Notes under the pieces: model-generated
Seen by the model: only the letters and a program-made list of their open reading frames with translations
Told to the model about the DNA's origin: nothing
Database searches by the model: none
Shown here: one piece after another, positions 1 to 5,802 of the stretch
Position numbering within the stretch: the stretch's first letter is position 1
Layout of the letters: each line of letters starts with the position of its first letter
Source: Acidobacteriaceae bacterium
GTDB taxonomy: Bacteria; Acidobacteriota; Terriglobia; Terriglobales; Acidobacteriaceae
NCBI GenBank assembly: GCA_027306745.1
Contig: DAHUZD010000186.1
Location: 1 to 5,802 of the forward strand
Direction: 5' to 3'
DNA length: 5,802 nt
Program-made: the position numbers and the translations under genes

Positions 1-1458
1 GACCCACGCGGTTCCGGCTATGTCCAGATGAATCCACGGCGTATCGCCGGCAAATTCCTTCAGGAACATGGCCGCCGTCACAGCTCCGCCCCAGCGCCCG
101 CCGGTGTTCTTAATGTCGGCGATCTGTGAAACGATCAGCTCGCGGTACTCCTCATCCAGCGGCAACCGCCAGAAGCGCTCACCCGTCACCTGCAAGCTGC
201 GCTGAAAATGCGCGTAGGCATCCTCATCATTGGCAAAGACGCCGGCATTCACGTAGCCCAACGCCACCACGCAGGCCCCGGTCAACGTAGCTGCGTCGAT
301 CAGGCGCGTTGCGCCCAACTGCTTGGCGTACGCCAGCCCGTCGGCCAACACCAAACGGCCTTCGGCATCCGTGTTGATGATCTCGATCGTCTTGCCGCTC
401 ATGGCCGTCTGCACGTCGCCGGGCTTCTGCGCCTTGCCACCGGGCATGTTCTCCGCCGCGCAAACGATGCCGATCACTTTGCACTTCGGCTGCAACTGCG
501 CAATGGCCTGCATCGCGCCGATCATGGCCGCGCCTCCGGCCATGTCATACTTCATCTTTTCCATGTTGTCTGCGGGCTTTATGGAGATGCCGCCTGTATC
601 AAACGTAATGCCTTTGCCCACCAGCCCCAGCACCGGCGCACCGGGAATCAACTCTTCCGGCTCATAGGTCATCACGATCAGTGCCGGTGGTTCTGCCGAG
701 CCTTGGGATACGCTCCAAAACGCACCCATATTCAACTCTTGAATCTTCTCCGTGCTGTAAACCTCGCAAAGCAGCCCGTGCTTCTTGCACATCTCCACCG
801 CGCGTCGGCCCCTCTCTGTCGGCGTCAACTTGTGGCCCGGCTCGTTGACCAGGGAGCGGGTCAGCGTCTGCGCCTCGCCGGTGACGCGCCCCAGACGCAG
901 GCTCAGTTGCGCCTGCTCCTGCTCTGGCTTGGAGGTCTCCGCTGGGCCGACGAGCGCCAGAACCTCCACGCTTTGGTTCTTGCGTTCAGAGCGATACGTG
1001 TCCGGATCAAAGTCTCCGGCAATAGCGCCCTCCACCGCGGCGCGCACGCAGGCAGACAGTGGCAGCGCGTTGTCCGGCAGTGTCTCCGGCTTGGCATCGG
1101 GCAACAGCAGCGTCGCCTCGCGCAGGCTGCGCGGCTTGGCCAGACGTACGGCTGCGCCAGCGGCCTTGCGCACGCTCTCCACGCTCGCCTTGTCGGCCTT
1201 GCCCAGGCCTAAAATCAACAGTCGCTTGGCCTGTAAGCCCTGCGGCGCATGCACCAGCAAAGTCTCCATGGACTCGGCGCGAAACTCGCCCGTGCTCAAC
1301 ACGCTTTTGGTGGCTCGCAACAGCGCTTCGTCGCGCGTCAACAACACTGGTTCCGCCTGCGCATTCTTTTCCAGGCTCTTGGCCGCGTTCACGGCCAGCA
1401 CCACCATCCAATCCGCAGCCACCGCCGCGGCTGCCTGAAAGCTCAAATGGGTACGCAT
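1..1458 (-). CDS. pepA: Leucyl aminopeptidase (M17 family), 3' end cut by window edge
   Basis: Cytosolic metallo-aminopeptidase that removes N-terminal residues, classically Leu, from peptides, using two divalent metal ions in a hexamer. Reading the minus strand from ATG at 1458 gives 486 uninterrupted codons to the window edge. The family is about 500 residues, so only the last few tens are missing. The M17 signature NTDAEGRL lies at residues 362-369. The metal and active-site residues are all visible: K282 in VGKG, D287 in TFDTGG, K294 in SIKP, D305 in KYDM, D364, E366 and R368. Each sits 12 residues after its E. coli PepA equivalent. Residues 1 to about 170 form the more variable N-terminal domain, and the catalytic domain follows. 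The C-terminal part has NTGGRWGG and the typical WIHLDIAG motif. The start MRTHLSFQ is chosen as the first ATG after the smpB stop. A purine-rich GGGAAGGG lies 13 bases upstream, a weak and distant ribosome site. It lies 58 bases after smpB on the same strand, so it is probably in the same operon. Some PepA proteins also bind DNA; nothing here tests that. Confidence 0.96.
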   Translation of the reverse strand, partial: MRTHLSFQAAAAVAADWMVVLAVNAAKSLEKNAQAEPVLLTRDEALLRATKSVLSTGEFRAESMETLLVHAPQGLQAKRLLILGLGKADKASVESVRKAAGAAVRLAKPRSLREATLLLPDAKPETLPDNALPLSACVRAAVEGAIAGDFDPDTYRSERKNQSVEVLALVGPAETSKPEQEQAQLSLRLGRVTGEAQTLTRSLVNEPGHKLTPTERGRRAVEMCKKHGLLCEVYSTEKIQELNMGAFWSVSQGSAEPPALIVMTYEPEELIPGAPVLGLVGKGITFDTGGISIKPADNMEKMKYDMAGGAAMIGAMQAIAQLQPKCKVIGIVCAAENMPGGKAQKPGDVQTAMSGKTIEIINTDAEGRLVLADGLAYAKQLGATRLIDAATLTGACVVALGYVNAGVFANDEDAYAHFQRSLQVTGERFWRLPLDEEYRELIVSQIADIKNTGGRWGGAVTAAMFLKEFAGDTPWIHLDIAGTAWV

Positions 1459-1516
1459 GTGCAGTTGGTTTCCCTTCCCGTGTTTGGATTCAATCGATGT
1501 TGGGCGCCTGTTGCGT

Positions 1517-2047
1517 CTAGCCGCGCCGTTTGCTGGCCGCCACGGCAGCCTGCGACTCGCGGTCGGCCTCGCGCTTGCGCTCTGTCTCGCGCTTGTCCCA
1601 GGTCTGTTTGCCTTTGGCAATGGCCAATTCGCACTTCACGCGTCCATGGCGAAAGTACAGCCGCGTGGGAATCAGCGTCAGGCCCTTCACCTGCACCTTA
1701 CCGAAGAGCTTGCGCAGTTCCTCACTGTGCAGCAGCAGCTTGCGCGTGCGCGTGGCTTCATGGCTGGCATACCCGCTATGGGAGTACGCCCCAATGTGTG
1801 CATTCAGCAGATAGGCTTCGCCCGCTTTGACGATGCCATAGGCATCCTTCAGGTTGGCCTTGCCTTCGCGGATGGACTTCACCTCTGTGCCGCGCAGCAC
1901 CAGGCCTGCCTCCACCTTGTCCAGAAAAAAGTAATTGTGCGAGGCCGACCGGTTCACCGCCGCGTCGCGTTCGCCCGATGCAACCGGATCCCGCGGCTTG
2001 GGCTTCTTGCTGGGTGCGGATGTGGTGGGAGCTGCGGTGCGCGACAT
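1517..2047 (-). CDS. smpB: SsrA-binding protein SmpB
   Basis: SmpB binds tmRNA (SsrA) and delivers it to stalled ribosomes for trans-translation, which tags the nascent peptide for proteolysis and frees the ribosome. From ATG at 2047 the product is 176 residues. The core begins with NRSASHNYFF (residues 32-41), the usual N-terminal signature. GLVLRGTEVKSIREGK (48-63), the most conserved stretch of the OB-fold tRNA-binding domain, follows. The RKLLLH and LIPTRLYF strands come next, and then the basic tail GKQTWDKRETERKRE, which enters the empty mRNA channel. The family is normally about 150-165 residues. The excess comes from a Pro/Lys/Ala-rich N-terminal extension of about 30 residues and a short Ala-rich end. 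An upstream in-frame ATG at 2119 would add 24 residues (MRVSCGRHPRR...) with no family similarity and would run through the likely promoter, so 2047 is preferred. No strong Shine-Dalgarno is seen. The ssrA RNA gene itself is not in the window. Confidence 0.96.
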   Translation of the reverse strand: MSRTAAPTTSAPSKKPKPRDPVASGERDAAVNRSASHNYFFLDKVEAGLVLRGTEVKSIREGKANLKDAYGIVKAGEAYLLNAHIGAYSHSGYASHEATRTRKLLLHSEELRKLFGKVQVKGLTLIPTRLYFRHGRVKCELAIAKGKQTWDKRETERKREADRESQAAVAASKRRG

Positions 2048-2067
2048 ACGTAAGAGCCTGAAAATGT

Positions 2068-2076
2068 ATGCTAGCA
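2068..2076 (-). promoter_or_regulatory. Possible extended -10 element for smpB-pepA
   Basis: On the minus strand the bases TGCTAGCAT form a TGn-TAGCAT element about 20 bases before the smpB ATG at 2047. The hexamer matches TATAAT only partly, and no good -35 box is seen at 16-18 bases upstream. Start of transcription would fall only about 10-14 bases before the ATG, giving a very short leader. This is a plausible but weak assignment. Confidence 0.3.
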
Positions 2077-2135
2077 CGCAGGGTTGCCGCCTTGGATGCC
2101 GTCCGCACGAAACCCGCATGAATTCCGCCCGCGGA

Positions 2136-2144
2136 TGCTATACT
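2136..2144 (+). promoter_or_regulatory. Extended -10 promoter element for the secretin operon
   Basis: TGCTATACT is a TGn extension directly followed by TATACT, a 5 of 6 match to the sigma-70 -10 hexamer TATAAT. It lies in the intergenic region diverging from smpB and points toward the secretin. No convincing TTGACA-like -35 is present 16-18 bases upstream (GCATGA region at 2116-2121), which fits an extended -10 promoter. Transcription would start near 2151, leaving about 135 bases of untranslated leader. Confidence 0.55.
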
Positions 2145-2150
2145 CAACCA

Positions 2151-2286
2151 GAAATTGTGCCTGGAGGCAGCCGTCCCCAGTGGCGGCTTGCTGGATGTGG
2201 TTCCAGTCTTCAATCCGACACATGTAAAAGTTGCAGCCCTCGCGCGGGCGCAGAACATTTCACGAACAGCCACACGAGGTGAACAG
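2151..2286 (+). other. Probable 5' untranslated leader of the secretin gene, with possible hairpins
   Basis: This stretch lies between the predicted transcription start and the GTG at 2287. A 7-pair stem (2169-2175 with 2182-2188, one G-U pair) and a 5-pair stem (CTGGA 2191-2195 with TCCAG 2202-2206) can form. A second CTGGA at 2161-2165 could compete for the same TCCAG, giving two alternative folds. A ten-codon ORF (ATG 2195 to TAA 2225-2227, MWFQSSIRHM) sits inside but has no good ribosome site. The leader matches no riboswitch family I recognise. Its extent depends on the promoter call. Confidence 0.3.
2276..2282 (+). promoter_or_regulatory. Shine-Dalgarno site that fixes the secretin start
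   Basis: GAGGTGA is a seven-base match to the anti-Shine-Dalgarno complement AGGAGGTGA. It sits four bases before GTG at 2287. It supports the GTG start over the in-frame TTG at 2155, which has no comparable site. Confidence 0.7.
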
Positions 2287-4752
2287 GTGCAGTTCCGCTT
2301 CCGACCCTTGCAGCAGTCAGGTTTTCTTGCCCATCTCTGCCGCATCGTTCTTCTTTTGTGCGCCACGCTTCTGCTGGTTCAGCCCCTGCACGCCGCCTCG
2401 GCTGGCCATTACTTCAAACTGGGCCGCAAGGCCGAGGCCAAAGACGACTTCATCGGCGCCTACGAGGCCTATAACCACGCCTTCCATATCAAACCCGGCG
2501 ACCTGCGCTACAAAGAAGCCACCATCCGCCTGCGCCCAAGCGCTGCCGCAGAGTACGTTGACCAGGGCCGCAAGCTGCTCGACCAGGGCCAGACCAACGC
2601 GGCGCTTACAGACTTCTTGCGCGCTCTGGAAGTGGACCCCAGCGACGAGGCCGCCCAGCAGGAGATTCAAAAGACCCGCACCATCCTGAACGGAACGGGC
2701 TCCGGCCAGCCCGCGGGCAGCGCCGCGCTGGCTCCCGATCAGGAACAAAAAGAACTGGCCAGCATCGGTTCTCCCGTTGACCTCAAACCGCTTTCGAATG
2801 ATCCCATCACGCTGCACATGGTCGCCGACACCAAGACCATCTATCAGACCATCGGCAAGCTGGCCGGCATCAACGTTCTCTTTGATCCGGATTACACCTC
2901 CAAGCGCATTCCTATTGATCTGAACCGCGTCACGCTTTACGATGCGCTGCGCAGCGTCAGCTTTGTCTCGCAGACCTTTTGGCGCCCCGTCACCAGTGAC
3001 ACCATCTTTGTCGCCCAAGACACGCGCCAGAAGCGCACCGATCTCGAACAGCAGGCCGTCCAGACCTTTTACCTGACCAACATCGCTGCCGCCAACGACC
3101 TGAATGAAATTCTGAATGCCGTCCGCAACCTGATGGACACCACCGTCAAGCTGCAAGCCGTACCCAGCCAGGACGCCATCGTCATGCGCGGCACACCCGA
3201 CCAGCTTCTGCTGGCACAAAACATCATTGACGATCTCGACAAAGCCAAACCCGAGGTCATCATCGACGTGGCCGTCATGGAAGTCAGCCGCGACCTGCTC
3301 CGCAATATCGGCATTCAGCTCCCTAGCTCCGTCGGCATTACGTTGAATCCTGCTTGCGTGAATGGTGGCACCTGCGGCAGCAACAGCGCCACAGGCACAA
3401 CCGGCACCACAGGCACAACGGGCACGACTGGATCGACGGGACAAAGCCTTACACTCAACGATCTCGGCAGTTTGAACGCCACCAACTTCGCCATCTCGCT
3501 CGGCACGGCCACGGCCAATCTGCTGCTCAGCGATACCTCCACACGCATTCTGCAAAATCCGCAAGTGCGTGCTGTCGATGGACAGAAAGCTGACCTGAAA
3601 ATCGGCGAACGCATCCCCATCGCCACCGGCTCCTTCTCCTCCGGCATCGGCGGTGTCGGCGGCGTTGGTGCGGCAGGCATCAGCCCGCTGGTCAGTACGC
3701 AATTCCAGTACATCGATGTCGGCGTCAACATGGAGATGCAGCCCACCATCCACTTTGACCACGACATCACGCTTAAACTCAAAATCGAAATCTCCTCGGA
3801 GACCGGCAATGTGAACCTTGGCGGCATTGAGGAACCCATCATCGGCCAGCGCACCATTGAGCAAACCATTCGCATGAGCGAAGGCCAGCCCAGCCTGCTC
3901 GGCGGCATCCTTGAACACTCCGAGACCATCACCATCAGCGGCACGCCCGGCTTGGGAGAAATTCCGTTCATCAAATATCTCTTTAGCTCCCAGCAAAAAG
4001 AGATCGTCAACGACGAGATTGTCTTCCTGCTGATTCCCCACATCGTGCGTGGTGCCAGCCTGACGGAGCAAAACCTCCGAACCATTGACACCGGCACCGG
4101 CGGCAATGTGCAGTTGCGCCGCATTGATGTTCCCCAGGCGATCGCCGAGATTCAGCAGCAGGCAGCCTCCGCCAGCAGCCCAGCACCTGCCGCGCCCGTA
4201 TCCGCAGCGCAGGCCGTGCAGCAGGCCGCCCAGCAACTCGCCCAAAGTGCACAGAATCTCGGCGCACCAGCTCCCGTGGCCAACCCCGCTGCGCAGACTG
4301 CGCCGCGCGCGCCTGCGGCCACTCCAGCGGCTTCCGCCAGCCTGCTCCAGCTCGCCGTTTCGCCAGCCAGCACTACGCAAAAAGTTGGCGCCACCTTCCC
4401 GATGTCCGTCACCGTGCAAAGTGCCGACGACCTCTATGAGGTGCCGATGGATCTGCGCTACGATCCCAAACTGCTTACGCTCGTCAACGTAGACACCGGT
4501 GACCTGCTGGGCAAGGACGGCCAGACCGTGGCGCTGGTACACCGCGACGACGGCAATGGCGACGTCACCATCAGCGCTTCGCGCCCGCCGGGAGTGAAGG
4601 GCGTCAGCGGCAGCGGAGCCATCTGCACGCTCACCTTCCAGGCCAAGGCCGCTGGTACAGCCACCGTCTCAGTGGTCAAGGCAGCCGCGCGCAACAGCGC
4701 ACAACACATTCTGCCCGTGGTCGGCTCCTCGGCCACCGTGCAGATTCAGTAG
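2287..4752 (+). CDS. Secretin (GspD/PilQ family) with N-terminal TPR repeats and C-terminal cohesin domain
   Basis: Outer-membrane secretin expected to form the multimeric channel of a type II secretion or type IV pilus-like machine. The GTG start at 2287 (821 residues) is chosen because it has a strong Shine-Dalgarno and places a signal peptide at the N-terminus: Arg-containing start, hydrophobic IVLLLCATLLLV at 20-31, likely cleavage after HAASA near 36-39. Domains in order: two TPR-like repeats (about 40-73 and 85-128, e.g. GAYEAYNHAFHIKPGD and AALTDFLRALEVDPSD); an STN/N0-type domain (about 166-257); an N1-like secretin_N region (about 258-328); the barrel (about 330-590). The barrel holds the secretin signature GQPSLLGGIL followed by TPGLGEIPFIKYLF and ends at IPHIVRG. 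A Thr-Gly repeat interrupts 369-385. An Ala/Pro/Gln-rich linker (about 605-685) leads to a cohesin-like domain (686-821) with the typical LRYDPKLLTL, a Gly-rich turn and GTATVSV strands. Two pseudopilin genes follow, consistent with one operon. GspD or PilQ subtype cannot be decided from the window. Confidence 0.93.
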   Translation: MQFRFRPLQQSGFLAHLCRIVLLLCATLLLVQPLHAASAGHYFKLGRKAEAKDDFIGAYEAYNHAFHIKPGDLRYKEATIRLRPSAAAEYVDQGRKLLDQGQTNAALTDFLRALEVDPSDEAAQQEIQKTRTILNGTGSGQPAGSAALAPDQEQKELASIGSPVDLKPLSNDPITLHMVADTKTIYQTIGKLAGINVLFDPDYTSKRIPIDLNRVTLYDALRSVSFVSQTFWRPVTSDTIFVAQDTRQKRTDLEQQAVQTFYLTNIAAANDLNEILNAVRNLMDTTVKLQAVPSQDAIVMRGTPDQLLLAQNIIDDLDKAKPEVIIDVAVMEVSRDLLRNIGIQLPSSVGITLNPACVNGGTCGSNSATGTTGTTGTTGTTGSTGQSLTLNDLGSLNATNFAISLGTATANLLLSDTSTRILQNPQVRAVDGQKADLKIGERIPIATGSFSSGIGGVGGVGAAGISPLVSTQFQYIDVGVNMEMQPTIHFDHDITLKLKIEISSETGNVNLGGIEEPIIGQRTIEQTIRMSEGQPSLLGGILEHSETITISGTPGLGEIPFIKYLFSSQQKEIVNDEIVFLLIPHIVRGASLTEQNLRTIDTGTGGNVQLRRIDVPQAIAEIQQQAASASSPAPAAPVSAAQAVQQAAQQLAQSAQNLGAPAPVANPAAQTAPRAPAATPAASASLLQLAVSPASTTQKVGATFPMSVTVQSADDLYEVPMDLRYDPKLLTLVNVDTGDLLGKDGQTVALVHRDDGNGDVTISASRPPGVKGVSGSGAICTLTFQAKAAGTATVSVVKAAARNSAQHILPVVGSSATVQIQ
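3391..3441 (+). repeat. In-frame Thr-Gly microrepeat inside the secretin
   Basis: Five degenerate 9-base units of the type ACxGGCACx, plus a partial sixth, encode TGT four times, then TGS and TG (residues 369-385). The third positions vary between units (ACA, ACC, ACG, ACT), so it is not a fresh perfect repeat. It lies between the N-terminal domains and the core of the barrel, just after two cysteines (C357 and C363) that could form a disulfide in the periplasm. It is probably a flexible surface loop. Confidence 0.8.
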
Positions 4753-4818
4753 TCCGGTGGATGCAACCCGTTTTCCCGGCTTAAAATGCCGACAGGAGTC
4801 TGCGCGCAGCCGATCCCT

Positions 4819-5283
4819 ATGCTGAATGCAAACCATCGCCGGAATCAGCATGGCCTGACGCTGGTGGAGCTGATCGTCACCGCGGCGATTCTCTCCATCC
4901 TCGCGCTGGTCGCTTATCCCATCGCCCGCTTTCAGGTGCAGCGGGAAAAGGAGCGCGAATTGCGCCATGACCTCTGGGAGATGCGTAGCGCCATCGACCA
5001 CTACAAAGACGCAGCTGACCGCGGAGCCATCATGACCAAGGTGGACAGCTATGGCTACCCGCCTGATCTCGACACACTCGTCAACGGCGTCGACATCCAG
5101 GAAAAAAAGGTAAAGTTTCTCCGCGCCATTCCGGTCGACCCCATGACGGGCAAGGCAGAATGGGCTTTGCGCTCCATGCAGGATGACCCGGACAGCGACT
5201 CCTGGGGCGGTGAAAATGTCTTTGACGTTCACTCCAAGTCTGAAGCCACAGCCTTGGACGGCACCAAGTACTCCGACTGGTAG
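4819..5283 (+). CDS. Type II secretion GspG-like pseudopilin (prepilin-type N-terminal domain)
   Basis: Pseudopilin precursor expected to be cleaved and N-methylated by a prepilin peptidase and to assemble in the inner membrane into a short pseudopilus. With ATG at 4819 it is 154 residues. A basic leader MLNANHRRNQHG ends at G12, followed by LTLVEL with the conserved Glu at mature position 5, and then a hydrophobic helix to about residue 37 (ILSILALVAYPIA). An amphipathic helix with EKERELRHDLWEMRSAIDHY follows. The globular part has YPPDLDTLV, IPVDPMTGK and the C-terminal FDVHS...DGTKYSDW, resembling the calcium-site end of GspG. An in-frame ATG at 4786 would add 11 residues, but no ribosome site precedes it. 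AGGAG at 4794-4798 lies 20 bases before 4819, farther than usual, so the start remains uncertain. It lies 66 bases after the secretin stop and 2 bases before the next pseudopilin, so it is very likely in the same operon. A minor type IV pilin role is the alternative. Confidence 0.9.
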   Translation: MLNANHRRNQHGLTLVELIVTAAILSILALVAYPIARFQVQREKERELRHDLWEMRSAIDHYKDAADRGAIMTKVDSYGYPPDLDTLVNGVDIQEKKVKFLRAIPVDPMTGKAEWALRSMQDDPDSDSWGGENVFDVHSKSEATALDGTKYSDW

Positions 5284-5285
5284 AC

Positions 5286-5802
5286 ATGCACCCATTGCGC
5301 ACAATCCGCTGCATTCACCGCCGCGCCTCCGGCTTCACGCTGGTGGAGCTGATGGTGGTTATGCTCATCATCGCCATTTTGCTGGCCGTCGCCGTGCCCA
5401 GCTACATCTCCGCCATCAAGTCCGCGCGTGAGGCCGCCCTGCGCGAAGACCTGCACACCATGCGCGACGCCATCGAGCAATACACTGAAGACAAGCAGGC
5501 CGCCCCACAATCCTTGGACGATCTGGTGCAGGCCGGCTATCTCCGCAGCATCCCCGTGGACCCCATCACGCGCAGCAGCAGCACCTGGGTCACCGTCAAC
5601 TCCGATGACCTGACCAGCATCGATCAAAGCCAGCCCGGCATCACCGACGTTCACAGCGGCTCCGACCAAACCGGCAGCGACGGCACGGCCTACTCTGAGT
5701 GGTCGCTGCACCGCCCATTCCTACATGAATCTCTTCTCTCCAGCCGGAAGCGCATCGCCAGCCAACGATGCCGCCGCGCCACGCCAACTGGCCGTCTACG
5801 CA
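5286..5802 (+). CDS. Second GspG-like pseudopilin, no stop before window end
   Basis: Paralogue of the preceding pseudopilin. ATG at 5286 is two bases after the upstream TAG, which suggests translational coupling; no separate Shine-Dalgarno is visible. The leader MHPLRTIRCIHRRASG ends at G16, followed by FTLVEL with Glu at mature position 5 and the hydrophobic helix MVVMLIIAILLAVAVPSYI. Next come REAALREDLHTMRDAIEQY, SLDDLVQAGYL, IPVDPIT and the C-terminal DVHSGS...DGTAYSEW (W139 at 5700-5702). The family, and the upstream copy, normally stop right after this Trp. Here the frame stays open for at least 33 more codons to the edge, giving an Arg-rich tail (SLHRPFLHESLLSSRKR...) unlike a pilin domain. 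Either the gene has a run-on C-terminus, or the true end was displaced by a mutation or sequencing error near 5690-5710. The family call is secure; the end is not. Confidence 0.85.
   Translation, partial: MHPLRTIRCIHRRASGFTLVELMVVMLIIAILLAVAVPSYISAIKSAREAALREDLHTMRDAIEQYTEDKQAAPQSLDDLVQAGYLRSIPVDPITRSSSTWVTVNSDDLTSIDQSQPGITDVHSGSDQTGSDGTAYSEWSLHRPFLHESLLSSRKRIASQRCRRATPTGRLR
5725..5802 (+). CDS. Possible start of a further gene, cut by window edge
   Basis: ATG at 5725 opens a frame different from that of the pseudopilin and stays open for 26 codons to the window end (MNLFSPAGSASPANDAAA then PRQLAVYA). Its composition (Ala, Pro, Ser, Asn, Asp) looks more like a normal protein N-terminus than the Arg-rich reading in the pseudopilin frame over the same bases. 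This suggests the next operon gene begins here. No clear Shine-Dalgarno is seen before it, and the fragment is too short to assign a family. Confidence 0.35.
   Translation, partial: MNLFSPAGSASPANDAAAPRQLAVYA

Noticed and set aside
208..1212. A 334-codon plus-strand frame across pepA
   Set aside because: It is antisense to pepA, whose catalytic residues are all present on the minus strand. The product is rich in Arg, His, Gln and Leu with no family features.
1457..2053. A 198-codon plus-strand frame over smpB
   Set aside because: It is an antisense shadow of a complete and well-conserved smpB; no domain is recognisable.
2155..2286. In-frame 44-codon N-terminal extension of the secretin from TTG at 2155
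   Set aside because: It would bury the signal peptide behind 44 unrelated residues. It starts only about ten bases after the -10 element and lacks a Shine-Dalgarno, while GTG at 2287 has a strong one.
2317..4542. A 741-codon open frame on the minus strand, antisense to the secretin
   Set aside because: It lies almost wholly inside a well-supported secretin gene. Its product is Gly/Asp/Ala/Val-rich with no recognisable domain, as expected from the mirror image of strongly GC-biased codons. It has no ribosome site or promoter that I could see.
4782..4787. TAAAAT as a possible internal -10 box before the first pseudopilin
   Set aside because: It matches a -10 hexamer at 5 of 6 positions, but there is no TGn extension and no -35 match at 16-18 bases. 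The 66-base gap after the secretin is compatible with simple read-through.
4800..4809. Palindrome CTGCGCGCAG upstream of the first pseudopilin start
   Set aside because: It is a ten-base perfect palindrome but too short to be distinguished from chance in GC-rich DNA, and it leaves only a three-pair stem when a loop is allowed.
4753..4818. Possible terminator between the secretin and the first pseudopilin
   Set aside because: No GC-rich stem followed by a T-run could be found; the TTTT at 4771-4774 is not preceded by a hairpin.
5229..5711. A 160-codon minus-strand frame over the second pseudopilin
   Set aside because: It is antisense to a gene with a clear prepilin signature and has only low-complexity Gly/Ala/Val/Asp composition.

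Overview
The window is GC-rich bacterial DNA. I read it as chromosomal sequence from an Acidobacteriota-like bacterium, probably class Terriglobia. This is an inference from gene content: a secretin carrying a C-terminal cohesin domain, followed by GspG-like pseudopilins with a shared DGT-Y-S-(D/E)-W ending. No taxonomic marker such as rRNA is present. I see no RNA genes, CRISPR arrays, insertion sequences or phage genes.

Left half, minus strand: smpB (trans-translation factor, 2047 to 1517) is followed after 58 bases by pepA (leucyl aminopeptidase, 1458 running off the left edge at base 1). They are probably co-transcribed. SmpB helps rescue stalled ribosomes. PepA trims N-terminal residues from peptides, so a link to turnover of tagged proteins is possible but unproven.

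Middle: the roughly 240 bases between the smpB start and the secretin start hold divergent promoters. On the plus strand there is a clear extended -10 element (TGCTATACT, 2136-2144). It is followed by a leader of about 135 bases with possible hairpins and a ten-codon upstream ORF. A good Shine-Dalgarno then precedes a GTG start at 2287.

Right half, plus strand: a secretion or type IV pilus-type cluster. It starts with an 821-residue outer-membrane secretin: signal peptide, two TPR-like repeats, STN/N0 and N1-like domains, secretin barrel, Ala/Pro/Gln linker and C-terminal cohesin domain. Two adjacent, clearly paralogous pseudopilins follow. They have the G|(L/F)TLVEL prepilin-peptidase site and GspG-like C-termini, and could form a short pseudopilus working with the secretin. 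No ATPase, inner-membrane platform protein or prepilin peptidase lies in the window, so the machine is incomplete here. The second pseudopilin reads open past its expected end to the right edge. Another frame there contains the likely start of a further gene.

The most interesting points are the TPR-secretin-cohesin architecture, the tandem pseudopilin pair, and the missing stop or overlap at the right edge.
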